Below are positions 21,865-33,857 of a stretch of DNA of 64,000 nucleotides, one piece after another. Under the pieces are notes generated by a model that was given only the letters and a program-made list of their open reading frames with translations, ran no database searches and was not told the DNA's origin. The stretch is from Myxocyprinus asiaticus (Eukaryota; Chordata; Actinopteri; Cypriniformes; Catostomidae), in the NCBI RefSeq assembly GCF_019703515.2, contig NC_059379.1, positions 24,169,880 through 24,233,879 of the forward strand. The letters are read 5' to 3'. Every line of letters begins with the position of its first letter. The stretch's first letter is position 1. Made by a program: the position numbers and the translations under genes.

Positions 21865-22351
21865 GTACAATATTACAGTCATGTATTTTATCAGTCGAAA
21901 CTTTTCAGTGAATAAACATAAATGAGTTTATATTCAGTTTATTTTTGCAGAAAGAAAGAAAGACATCGTATTGGTGGGTTTCCTGCAGATGACTCAAGTG
22001 ATAGGATGTACTGTTTCCATGGCACTTTATCAAGTTAAAACACTGTTGAATATTTGCATAGGCCTTTGCATTTCAAATTACTCCTGCATGCATACCATTT
22101 AAGCATTTTGCAGAGGTTGACTTCAAGACAATGCCTTTTTGCCTTGAGTTGTTATCAAACCGTGTAAGGAGATGTATGCAGAGATCCACCCTTCATATAC
22201 TGTGGTATCAGACAGATCAAACACAGACATGTTTATTTTGTACATGAGCAGTGAAACTGCTCCTTTATCAGCTTCACAGTAACCAATAATACACTGTCAA
22301 GCCATTATAAGGATGGAGCCATTCAAAATCAGTCCATTTTGCTCTTGTGAA

Positions 22352-22921
22352 GTTATTTTGTTTATTCTGTCATCATTTATTCACACACATGCTGTTCCAA
22401 TCCAAACCCATAAGACTTTCTTTCTTTCATGGCACACAAAAGGAGATGTTGGGCAGCCTCAGGCCACTTCCACACTAATTCGATTTCTGTTAAAAACTCT
22501 GTTTTCTGTTTCCTAACATCGTTTTCTCAAAGTACATTATGCAGTACTAGAGAGGGTTTTTTGAACGTAATCATTTTTAGTTATGGAAAACACTGTTCAA
22601 GTGTGGATTAGAGGCATAAATGTATCAAAATAAGTAAGCCTCAGCCACGGCCACATCAGCACAAATCCGCTTTTTATTTGGAAACCCATTGACTCATCCA
22701 CACTCGAATGACATTTTGCTCCAGAAACTACTTTGACTTTTAGGAAACTGAAAACAGAGGTTTCATACTTCATAAAATGAATTACTGTGGACGTAACATT
22801 ATGCGTTACATCTCCTATGTTTCACAGCAGGAAGAAAGTCATAGGTTTGGCCATAGGTCCAAGCTTAGAACAAGAGTGGCTGAATGATGACAGAATTTTT
22901 ATTTTTGGGTGAACTATCCTT
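22352..22921. mobile_element. Foldback MITE of the same superfamily, interrupted
   Basis: The left arm resembles the TTCACCC family in a divergent subtype (TCATCATTTATTCACACACA, ACAAAAGGAGATGTTGGGCA). The right end is TTTTTGGGTGAACTATCCTT followed by TTAA. Between them is a separate inverted segment with CCACACTAATTCG near 22472 and TCCACACTCGAATG near 22697, probably another inserted element. Confidence 0.6.
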
Positions 22922-22925
22922 TTAA

Positions 22926-25900
22926 GACAAGCTATAGAGTTACATGTTGTTGTGTGGACTAGCAAACCTTTTCAGAGAGTTTCTGAAAACAAGTATGTGT
23001 TGCACACCTGTTTAACTCTCAGGAGCTATCAGCTCAAATGAACCCTCCCCCCATCACCGATGTCCTTGGTCACTGTGGAGGTTGGCGACACACTGGTGGC
23101 AAGGCTCCCTGCTTTGGTCTAGTGTAGCAAGGGCTGAGTGCTGAGAGCATGGAAACAGTTTCTATCCCAACCCTTCGTTTATTTAGTGTGGAACCTCCGG
23201 TATACACCATTTATACAGATAACAATCTGCTTGTAAGTAAAGTGCCACAGGCAGTCGACCTCATGCAACACCATGCTCACCAACAGGCATAAGGGCTATG
23301 TAAACACAACAAAAGAGCATACATATCTGAAATGTCATTCATGCAAACCCACACACTTCCAACCGGTATACACTTTAGTAGTAGTTTATCAGTATTCAGT
23401 AGTACTGATATATTGCACATTGTATAGCATATATTGCACCGATTGTAGTTTACAACTGTTCAACATGGTATTAAACGGGATGGGTGTTTCAAGATAACTC
23501 TTTGATTTGCATAGTCTACATGGTGGTTACATCTTTAAAGTCGCTACTCCCTTAGGTAAATAAGTCACTCATTAGCAACCCCATGCTAAGTGCTACATTC
23601 CAGTGAGTGGAACTGACAGAGTGTTTAATGACAAATGAAAACATTGTCAGAAGCCTAATAGTGTGTTTGATGAGAACTTAGGGTGATTAGTCACCATGCA
23701 CACAAACTCGTTGAGTAGTGATGAACAGATACACATTTTTATAGTTAAAAATCAAAGCCCATAGCTCACAGCTGCTGCCTTCAAGGTTGAACTTAAAAAT
23801 AGCTGTTTAAACACCAAGCCTTTTCTTGCTGCACTGTACACCTGCACTCTTCACCTGAAAGTTTCTTTACACAGTTAGTCTTTGTAGCAATACAAAGTTT
23901 TTAAAACATGAAAGAACAAAATGGAGGATGGTTAGATAATTAAATAGACATGAGCAAGAGTGCTGTTGTACTGAATATCAGCATGGCTGTGATTTGGATG
24001 AAGGCACAAAACCACAGGTAATCAGAGACACAATGCTTGCGTGATTGCGAGTGTGATATTGCTTTTATGCAAAAGTCAGTTTAAATTTTAGGCACAACAT
24101 GGCCAGTAAATTTGTCTATTTTTGCTCTGCTAACTAAAATAATTGAACAGACAAGCAGAGTGATGCAAATAGTGAAGCATCTTTGTGCTGTTATACTAAA
24201 TATCAGCACTGTCAAAAACAGAGGATTAATTAACCGGTTTAAAAAGGATCTGGAATGCTTCATCGAAAAGACGTGCTAAAAATGCCCTTCAGTTTATCCC
24301 CTTACAATTACATAATGAACAGGCAAACTACATTTTGTGCTTATGCACACTTTTGGTACACCAGTATGGTCTGCCATCTGAGAGACTTAGACATTTTTCA
24401 TGCATCACGCATTGATGTCATACTGCTACTTGTGTCATCATCCCTGATCTGACTGGACAAAACATCAACCAGGAACCAGTGCATTCATGAGACTGACTCA
24501 TGCAGCATCATAAAAGAGGGGAGAGGGGGACAAGTCAGTTTTTCCATGACCCAAAAGCCGGTCAAACGAGAGAGGGAAAAAGTACAGCCTGTTATCTCAG
24601 TTTGGTTTTGACAGATTCTAGAGAAATGCTGCATTAGACGACATACACACATATATGCCTACAGAAGACATCTACAAAAATAGAGACATTTACTCTCTAG
24701 AAAAAATCCATGCATTTATTGTGCATTAAGCTCATCCTACATTTCTGTTAGTAGCCATTTGCAAATAATATGTAAAATTAGATATATACCGCATTTAAGC
24801 ACTAATTAAAATAATAAAAAAATTAAAAAATGGTTGCTTTATGATACATAATAAGTCCATTAAATGTCATTTTATTAATTAATTAAGTGCCATCCTGCTG
24901 AAATATACACACCATGAAAGAAAAAAAAAAAAAAAGAAGAAAAAAAAACAGAACACTCCTCTATGGGTGCTGCGCGAAGATATACACAGTTGTTTTTGTG
25001 TCCAAGTTGTGCTACTATATATTTTATTGACTAATCAGCACCTAGGACTAGAACTACTAGTTTCTGAAAAGATCTATATACAGACAATGCAATCAACTGG
25101 ACTTGTATTCCACATAGATAATTATTAATATTGGCATTCTCTTCATGCTGTATTGCCAGAGTGGATCTGGCTCCCCCCAGTGAGTCTGGTTCCCCCAAGA
25201 TTATTATTTTTTTTTCCATTAACCAACATCTTATGCAATTTTGTGTTCCTTGCCACACAGTCACCTTTGGCTTGCTCTCTGTGGGCCAGTAGACAAATAT
25301 TTAAGGCATATTCTACAATCATGTCATTCATTTAACCGCACTATGAATACATTTTCTGTTACAGCATAATTTTCTGTAAAGCTGCTTTTTGAAACTATGT
25401 GTGTTGTGAAAAGCACTGTACAAATAAAAATGACTTAACTTGACAACTGATTTACCAATTACCAAATCTCAAACTGAAAGTTGTGAAAGTCTTCTGCTTT
25501 TGGGAGAACAAAGAAAATCCTCGCAGTTCTGCACTGACAAATCCTACAGCTGAGAGGGGATGCCTCAGAGCTGACGTTGTATGAATATACAAAATAGATG
25601 TGTCCACCTGCTTTTTAGAATAGGTTATTTTCTTGTTTAGGTGGATGATAACAAAACAGGAAACACTTCAAATTAATCTTCAGAAGCACTTTTTGAAACT
25701 TGTGCATCACTTAGTAGTGGTAAATATTTGGATAGCAACAGAAGACCTTCTATTAATACATAACGTTTCACAGGAAACCTTTAAACCACTACTACACACT
25801 TCATATACACACTGTTGGAAACCAAACATGCTTTACACAATTTTACACAAAAAGAAAAAGTTCAGTTGATTTTCATGGAGTGGTGCTCATTAGGATACAT

Positions 25901-26947
25901 GATTCTGAAGTTTATGAGCTTATTTAAACTTTGCTCAGTTAGATAACCTGATGATCAGAGTTTTCACAACTTGTTTCTTCCTTTTCAAGAGTGAGAAAGA
26001 CTTTAATGAAGGGAGTGATGTGAGCCATGGAGGATATTTTGTCCTCTAGGTGGAGCATCATGCAATGCTGTTCTGTGTAGAGGAGCTCCAACGGCAAAGA
26101 CCTATATTCTATCATGAGGACAAACAAAAATATAGTAGGCTACCATTTTTCATTGCTGTGAGACTGCCCATCGATGCCTCATAAGTTAGACATAAGGCAC
26201 AGTGCAGAACCTGAAAACAACTTTGATCTTAGCTTGAACTGAACCTGTGAAAGCACATTGTTTTCCACATTGAGTCCCACCTAATACTGTATCAATTCCA
26301 TTAAGAAATAGATGAGGTAAGCATTAAAAACAAGGGAAGCATTTATTTATTTATTTTTACAGATGGCCAAACATCCATGCAATCATCTGAAAATGTATGA
26401 ATTATTTTCTCCTGCCCTCTTACTGCAGTGCTTGAATAAATATTGGTGCCAGGCATCAGCGAATGCGCAATAGGAAACATTTTCACTGCCGCTGTCACTA
26501 GGCAACCTTGAAACGGATGACTCAGAAGAGAGCTGACTCAATAGGTAATGCAACGAAGTCGCTGAAGAAACACACACACGCCATCTGTATGCATAGAGGA
26601 AATCTCTCTGTTAAAGTAGAGACCTAATCCTTTGTTCTTTCACCAACTGGATCAACACCTCTGTGCCCAACAGGTGTGGGTGGGCATCCTCTCAGAGCCT
26701 CCACCCATCTGTCCCACCCTGTAAATAAATACAAACATACAAATAAGCACCAACTTGCAAACACTGCGATGCTGAAACAAGTGCTTGACAAATAAAGGCC
26801 CTGCATAGAAGCATTTAAAAACACATCAGCAACTTTTGATGTCTTTTTTTTTCTTTTACTTTTTATCTTTTCCAACTCAATGTGATCTGCAATATAAAAC
26901 AGACCAAATGCAGGTTTCATTTGTTGACATTTATGCTGAATTGCATG
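22926..26947. other. Gene-poor intergenic stretch
   Basis: No exon or RNA gene is supportable. It includes an A-rich tract at about 24915-24949 and a repeat-like 3' tail at 25130-25440. A CTCF-like motif CCTCTAGGTGGAGC occurs at 26043-26056. Base composition is AT-rich. Confidence 0.6.
25130..25440 (+). repeat. Possible retroelement 3' tail
   Basis: The sequence ends TGTGAAAAGCACTGTACAAATAAAAATGACTTAACTTGAC, here split as GTGAAAAGCACTGTACA then AATAAAAATGACTTAAC. This kind of tail recurs in cyprinid dispersed repeats and looks like a LINE/SINE-type 3' end. No reverse transcriptase frame is present. The class is a guess. Confidence 0.35.
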
Positions 26948-26949
26948 CA

Positions 26950-27115
26950 CACTGTAAAAATAGTTTTGTAACCTAAAAAAATGTGCTTCATGTGGTAACT
27001 GTTTATTTATTTAGGCTACACTGACTAAGGTCATTTTTATGGGTTAGATCAATTGCTGTAATAAACATTGAAATTGATCCTCAAGGTAACAGTTGCTGGT
27101 CACCACTTTTGTCAG
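26950..27115. repeat. Dispersed repeat with CACACTGTAAAAA start
   Basis: It begins CACACTGTAAAAATAG and carries ATGTGCTTCATGTGGTAAC, which recurs at 39170-39192 next to the second SINE. Related CACTGTAAAAA ends occur near 20373 and 59052. It is a short non-coding element of uncertain class. Confidence 0.45.
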
Positions 27116-27161
27116 TGCAGTTTGCAAAAATTGTGTAAAAGGCCTTCATTTGTGACTTTAA

Positions 27162-28083
27162 AGGAATAGTTCACCCAAAAATTAAATTTCTCTCATCATT
27201 TACTTTGTACATTTACTCATACATTGTATGACTTTCTTTCTTCTGCAGAACACAAATGAAGGTTTTTAGAAGAATATCTTAGCTCTGTAGGTCCATACAA
27301 TACAAGTGAATGGTGGCCAGTCTCCAAAAAGCACATAAAGACAGCATGAAAGTAATTCATATGACTCCAGTGGTGAAATCCATGTCTTCAGAAGTGATAT
27401 AATAGGTGTAGAGGAGAAACAGTTCAATATTTAAGTCCTTTTTTGCTATAAATTTCCATCTTTGACCAGCCCGACCAGTAGGTGGCAATATGCACAAAGA
27501 TTGCAAATCGGCAAAAACCAAAAGAAGAATGTGGAAGTGAAAATGGAGATTTATAGTAAACAGTTACTTAAATATTGATCTGTTTCAGGGGCGTGTCCAG
27601 GATTTTTTCATGGGGTGGCAAGAGTAGAATAAGGGGTGGCAACCGGTAATGTCATCTGACCGGGGGTATCAACGCTGTGCTCCACATGACGTCTGAGCGG
27701 GTTAAGCAGTTGCGCACCATCTCCAGCGAGCGGGGTCCGAGTTGGGGTGGCATGTGGGGTGGAAAATTTTTTTTTAGGGTGGCAGCTGTCAATCCGTGCC
27801 AACCTTCTGGCCCCGCCCCTGATCTGTTTCTCACCCACACGTATTATATCACTTCTGAAGACATGGTTTTAACCACTGGAGTCGTATGGATAACTTTTGT
27901 ACTGCCTTTATTTGCTTTTTGAACCTTCAAAGTTTCGGTCACGATTGACTTACATAGTATTGACCTACAGAACTGAGATATTCTTCTAAATATCTTTTGT
28001 GTTCAGCAGAACTCATACACATCTGGGATGGCCTGAGGGTGAGTAAATGACGAGAGAATCGTCCTTTTTGGCGAACTATTCCT
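27162..28083. mobile_element. TTAA-flanked foldback MITE with nested insertion
   Basis: It starts after TTAA (27158-27161) with AGGAATAGTTCACCCAAAAA and ends GGCGAACTATTCCT before TTAA (28084-28087). The arms match the family arms in inverse orientation. The loop is interrupted by a 236-bp hAT-like element at 27586-27821. Confidence 0.85.
27586..27821. mobile_element. Non-autonomous hAT-like element with 8-bp TSD
   Basis: The ends are CAGGGGCGTGTCCAG and, inverted, CAGGGGCGGGGCCAG. ATCTGTTT is repeated exactly on both sides (27578-27585 and 27822-27829). The 8-bp duplication and CAGGGGC terminus are typical of hAT. The interior is GC-rich compared with its surroundings and has no transposase. 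It is nested inside a foldback MITE, so it is the younger insertion. Confidence 0.9.
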
Positions 28084-28087
28084 TTAA

Positions 28088-31000
28088 ATGTACAAGTTTT
28101 ATATGTAAATTAAATATTTTAATTAAATATTTTTTTATTTAACACATTTAAAAAGTCATTTTAATTTGCATGTAAATTAATGAATTATTTCAAGCTACTG
28201 TTAAACGTATTTTAATTAGTCCTATATTAAATTACATTGAGGGAGCTCTGCTGAACCTTTCCAGTGTCGGTGTCAGGAAGTTGCTCGAACCATTTTTAAA
28301 CAGAGAGCAGACTGTCCTAAAACAATTCGGAGTGTGTGAGAGAGAACAAATAAGGCAAAAGAGATGGATACAGAAAGAGGAAAGTGCTGTCTTCATGCGT
28401 GTCTCTCGAGCAGTTGAGTAGATTCTCGGATGGAAGTACATTTCAGTCATCATCAGACGTGGATGATTAGGCGGGTGAAATAGGGCAGTGCGTAGCGCCC
28501 TCTGATGGACACTATTGAGAGTACAACCTCCGTTTAAATGTATTGACACCTAGTGGTCATTAATGAGCATTACACCTGAAACGGAATACTAATAGTGTTT
28601 GTTCAAACCGAAACTCTTTGCAAACCTTCGCAGATGAAGCTGCTGGTTTAGGCAGGTTTAATCTATTGCTGTTTGATCTAGTTTAAAACACCAGCATCCA
28701 AAACACAACATCTGCTACTGGTGGTGACCAGTTTGGCTTGTTGTTGTTGTTGTTTTTTTCAGTAAAGAAGTTCCATCTCTGAGGACTCTGGATGTTCAGT
28801 GTGCTCCTCTGGCAACAAAATCACTGATGCTGGAGCTTTACTCAACACACTCATTCAGCATCAGGATATTGTTCCCAGCTGGCAACAGATATACACATTA
28901 TATACACACAGTCCCTCTATCAGGCCTGGGCATGGGGAGGAGCAAGCATGCAGCTGAACACATATGGTACTTCAATCAAACACAGGACAAGAGGGGACAG
29001 GCAGCTTTGGTTTCTTCATCGTGAATTCCATAGACTTGTCACAGTTTTGCTCCAAGCATCTGAAATTAAAGACCCCACAGACCCCTCCCATTAAAAGTAC
29101 TAAGACAGGGCCGCTATGAAACAGAATATAAGAGATTACTACTTGTCCTATGTCATGCCCAGGCCGCTGTTACGTTTTATTAGCCTAGATATGTTTCTAA
29201 AGAGAACAACCAAAATCATAAATACCACTACAACTCTTTCTGACATAACGGAAATTTTTGATTGAAAAATGATTTGGTTTTATACCTTCATACATTGGTT
29301 TTAAACTTTCTGTTAAAGAACACAAATCAAAGACTAATAGTCTCAGATGTATCCACTGAGCTCATGTTTCATATGTGGATTTACAGCTGTTTTACTAGTG
29401 TACTACATCACATTCCTTTGTGTACTCTGCTCCAGTTTTCTGATCATTTGATTACAGTGTAGGGCGATATGTTCATCCCTAAAAGACGTTTTTGCACCTA
29501 TGGCAACAGACCTTGTAGGGGGTCAAAGCACTGACAGAAAATCAGCCTGCCACCTAAAAGGGAGTAGGCTCACTATTTTAAGTGGGTTTGCGCTGATGTC
29601 CCCACCGATTGAGTGGTAACACTTCACAAAAAAGGGGAGCAGAACCTCAGCCTATCCTTTTACACACGACGAGCAGAATCATCATATCCCTCAAACAGAT
29701 GACAAGTGACACCAAACAATCCATGAGAGCTGTGTAATTGGATGCCTTTGAGCTTATTCTGAGCATGCAAATCAGAGCCAGTGGCGCTTGAGAGCTGCAT
29801 GCCCCACTACAACAGTCTGCTGCCCCTCTGCATTCTGGGTAAGGGACAAAAATGAAACGTCAGCCTTGGCTGTCGCAACCTTTTTTGGAAAAGTTGTGAA
29901 GTGCCTCGTACAGCAACTTTGCTGGACAGACAGTCTGAACAGTGTGAGTGATTTAAGATGTATTTGTAAACACAAGTGTTTTTACATCTTCATCTTTAAT
30001 TAAAATGATGACTTTTCATTATCAAGGAAAATTAAAGGCAAAAAGCACCTTAATAATTTTCCTTAATTCTTTTACTGAATATTTGATAGAACTTCAACTA
30101 CAGTATGTAAACATGAATTTTCCTGTTTTATTATAGATATTAATACATTAAAAAAAATTTGATTTGTATTTTATATATATATATAATTATTATATTTATA
30201 TAAAATTCTATAATTATACTTGTGTATTTATATGATGTATTTATTCAGATATACATTATGCATAATATAAAATTAATATTAAAAGTATTATAACATTTAA
30301 ATATAAATACATTAATTTATATAATATTAACAATCAGTGTCTATTAATATTTATGCAAAAACAATAAACATCAAATGTATTTATGAGAATCTGATACCAC
30401 ACAAAGTTTCAGTGGACTAGTTATCTGAATGTATTTTTCTGTCCCTGGCCACAAAAGCTAGTAGATGTAAGGCTGGGCTGATTTGGCTCTGGGTGTGATT
30501 TACTGAACAGACTAAATTAGAGTGGCAGGAAGTTGGCTGTAGTTGGAACAGAGAGGCCAGCTGAGGCTAATGCCACTGTAACTATTTCCAATTACATGAC
30601 TGATTATGAAGGCATCAGGATTTTACCTGACATAAAACAGAAGGCCACGTGATGATTTCAAGTCAAGCACAATCAGCCTTTTTGTATGCGACTAAACATG
30701 TATAGACAGTGCACAGTGCTACCCAATTAATTCAAATTATTTACTTAAAAAAAATAAATTATAATACTGTATTTTTACAGTATTTTACATCAAAATTACA
30801 TGTGCAGTCTTCTCCTTACTGTATGTGGGAAGGTAACTTGCAGTTGACCAATTATCAGGTTGACCAATTATCAGGGTTTCACTGTAGCATTTCTTAATTA
30901 TTTTCTGTTACAATTACTTACAAATTTACAGTGTACTTTATTATCCAAAGCGATGCAGGGTACTGGAACATTCGGAAGCAACATGCCGACTTCCCGTGTG

Positions 31001-31877
31001 ATCATTTTGGCATTGTACAGTAACTGTAGGTACAGTACAGGCCCCCTAGTGGATCCTGAGGTTTAGTATCTTACTGTGGGGCACAAATTGCTGATGACAT
31101 AGTAACACCCAGTTTCTCTGTCATCTTAACATTGGACTGATCATGCAACCAACTTTAATCTATTAGGCTTCCCACAAAGATTAATTTGTAGGGATTAAAT
31201 AGTTGTCTAATTTAACCCTGATAACTGAAGTCAATGAAAAAATAAAATAAAAAAAAATTATAATAAAAAATTCTAAAAGAGTTCCATTACTCATATGAGT
31301 TTTTTTTTTTTAAATGTTTTTTTTTTTTTTAATTAGCAACCAAGTCAAGAAACATATCAGTTTTTAAAGGAAACACAAAAAAGTGTAACAGTCTGTATAC
31401 TCTCAGATGTTGGATTTACATTGTATCTCATGCTCTTTGAGCTTCTTCATCTAATCCTGTATGGAAGCTTTATATGGGCAAGGATGTTTGCTAGATTTTG
31501 CTATATGCTGTGTCACTATAATTTAAAAATAAAAAAGCTCTGTCAGTCTCTGCAGTCTGCCTGCATTTGTGCTGCAGTCATGGATCCAGTTTCTGGGTCT
31601 TGCATTTGAGAGGACACACTGTACAGTGCAAATAATTTTCTGGGATATTCCTCAAAGCAGTTTATTCAGTAAGACTAATACACAATGTTAATAAGTTGAA
31701 TCTCTTTCATGGTGCATGGACATGTAGCATGCACAAGACATTTGAAAAGATGAGGGTAAAGATAGAATAGGCTAGGCTACCATCTGCTAAAGAAAACTTT
31801 TCTAGTTTTAAGTTATATTTGGAATGCACCCAGAAATTGTTAAAATTAGCACTGCTTTATTTTGTTGTGTTTTCTGA

Positions 31878-31914
<37 letters not shown>

Positions 31915-32120
31915 ATGCATATGAAAAGATGATTAAAATTTATTTTTTGAGCAGTACAATTTCATTGTTAAGATATTAAATAAGTATTTTCAACATGTCA
32001 GAATTCTTGAGATTAATTGAGATTTTGTTTGTATTAAAAAGATGTAAGAATGTCTTCTTATTTACAAAGTAAATATTTTCCAGATTAAAATAATTTATTT
32101 TGGCTTTAGTACAATGACAT
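28088..32120. other. Gene-poor intergenic stretch with CTCF-like motifs
   Basis: No coding exon is supportable. CTCF-like cores lie at 28495-28508, 28545-28556 and 31041-31052 (inverse of CCACTAGGGGGC). A (GT)n tract occupies 31880-31912. The stretch 30060-30400 is extremely AT-rich. Confidence 0.55.
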
Positions 32121-32125
32121 TTTAA

Positions 32126-32736
32126 CCCTCCTATGGTATTGAAAAATGGCACCTCCCTTTGGTATTCACGGTCATTTTTGACCAGAAGGGTTAGATGTGT
32201 AACACTTTTTTTTATGATGATAATGATATCATTTCTTCTTCACTGAAGTAAGAACAATACAATTATGCATTACTTTTGGGATTTTTGCTATTTTTATCTT
32301 ATTTACATGTACATTTCTAAAATTTACCATTAATTTGCATATACAAATAAGCAAACATTTGAAAAATAAATCAGAACCTACACTTGTATAAGTTGAAATA
32401 TAAAGAAATATGAGAATGTGACATAAATTGGTGGCAGATAGCTGCCATCTGGTGAACAAAATATAAATAACATGACTTGAAAACCATGTCATGCCAGTAA
32501 CAGACAGTAGATGGCTGTAGCCACCTACTGTGGAGTCTGATGGCTTGTTGTAACCTAATTTTATATTTTATCACAAGATATACATTTGAATATATATTTA
32601 GACATTATTAAACTATTATTTTTTAAGTTTAGCACTTTAAAATTGATTTGAAGTGTCAGTTTTTGCAGTTAATGTCATTATGCTTGCAATCAGACCTGAA
32701 CAAGCTATTACAAAAAGAAGACACAGAATACGCAGA

Positions 32737-32773
<37 letters not shown>

Positions 32774-33451
32774 GTATGTGTGTGTGTGTGTTTGTGTGTT
32801 TGTGTGATTGCTGACATCAGCTGGAAAACAACAGATGACTTGTAATGCAAAAATGACCAAAAGATGTCTGTAGAGCTCCACTTATTGATGCCTTAGTTCT
32901 CTCTCTCTCTGTCTCTCTCTCTGTGTGTGTGTGTGTGTGTGTGTTCTGCATTGTGAATGTGTTATTGTCTCACCCATTAATTTCTGAGTGTGTGTTTAGC
33001 ATTGTGAAAGATTGTATTTATTTATTTATTTATTTTTGACAAATGTAAAAAACAAAGCTCTGTGTTATAGTCTCACCAGTTCATTTTTGTGTGAAAGTGT
33101 GTTTGTGTGTGAGTCTGTGTGTATGTTTTGCACTGAGGATGTTTTAGAGTCTCACCCTGTAAATTCTGTCTGTTTTTTTTTACCCCTACATTGTGGCTGA
33201 TTTATTGATTGTTTTTGACAGAAAAAAAAATTGGTCTATTTTGGTCTTTCCCATTCACTTTCAATGGTTGGTCAATTTTATATGAATTTTATACCAAAGG
33301 TGTCGCTTTTTTTTACGGCCACTTAGACTTATCGAATCTAGCCCTTTTTTTATGTTCAGGTGGCAAATGGAGGAAAAGTCACCAAGTCTTGTCCTGCTCA
33401 GAATTTTTTTTTTTTTTTTTTTGTCAAAAATGACCAACTACCATAGGAGTT
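32126..33451. mobile_element. piggyBac-like non-autonomous element (degenerate)
   Basis: It begins TTAA|CCCTCCTATGGTATTG with TCATTTTTGACC inside the left end. The right end reads GTCAAAAATGACC then ACCATAGGAG and TTAA at 33452-33455, an inverted match. TTAA flanks and a CCCT start suggest piggyBac. The interior holds GT and CT microsatellites (32739-32806, 32897-32944) but no transposase. Family assignment is moderate. Confidence 0.55.
32739..32806. repeat. (GT)n microsatellite
   Basis: About 68 bp of GT repeats with few interruptions, inside the piggyBac-like element. Confidence 0.9.
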
Positions 33452-33762
33452 TTAAAAGCTAAGTATTTAATTTTGCAAACAATATTGTCTTTATGATCTC
33501 ATGGTTGCTATATTTCTCACCCAGTATAAATGGTTCTTTATTCAATAAAATATTCAACTACCTTTGTATATTAGGAAGGGGGTAATCACAGGGTGATGAT
33601 CATATTTAGAGGTGCTTGGCATCAAAATTTTTCTTTTGTATAGTTTTATATGGGATGGTACGGTATATGTTTTAAATTAAATTAACTTTAAAGTCATTGT
33701 CCCAAACTGACCTCAGTAATAATTCATAGACCTGGAATAAGATATATTACACAGCTCATCAA

Positions 33763-33770
<8 letters not shown>

Positions 33771-33854
<84 letters not shown>
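33771..33854. repeat. (AT)n microsatellite
   Basis: An uninterrupted AT run of about 84 bp, preceded by an A tract. It can form cruciforms and is likely hypervariable. Confidence 0.95.

Positions 33855-33857
<3 letters not shown>

Noticed and set aside
26624..26713. Minus-strand stretch that reads like an exon (GWDRWVEALRGCPPTPVGHR) after a TTTACAG acceptor-like site
   Set aside because: Only ~31 codons, no partner exons, no recognisable family; could be a remnant but chance cannot be excluded.
29101..29260. Possible processed pseudogene or RNA-like segment
   Set aside because: No frame or known RNA structure could be supported by reading.
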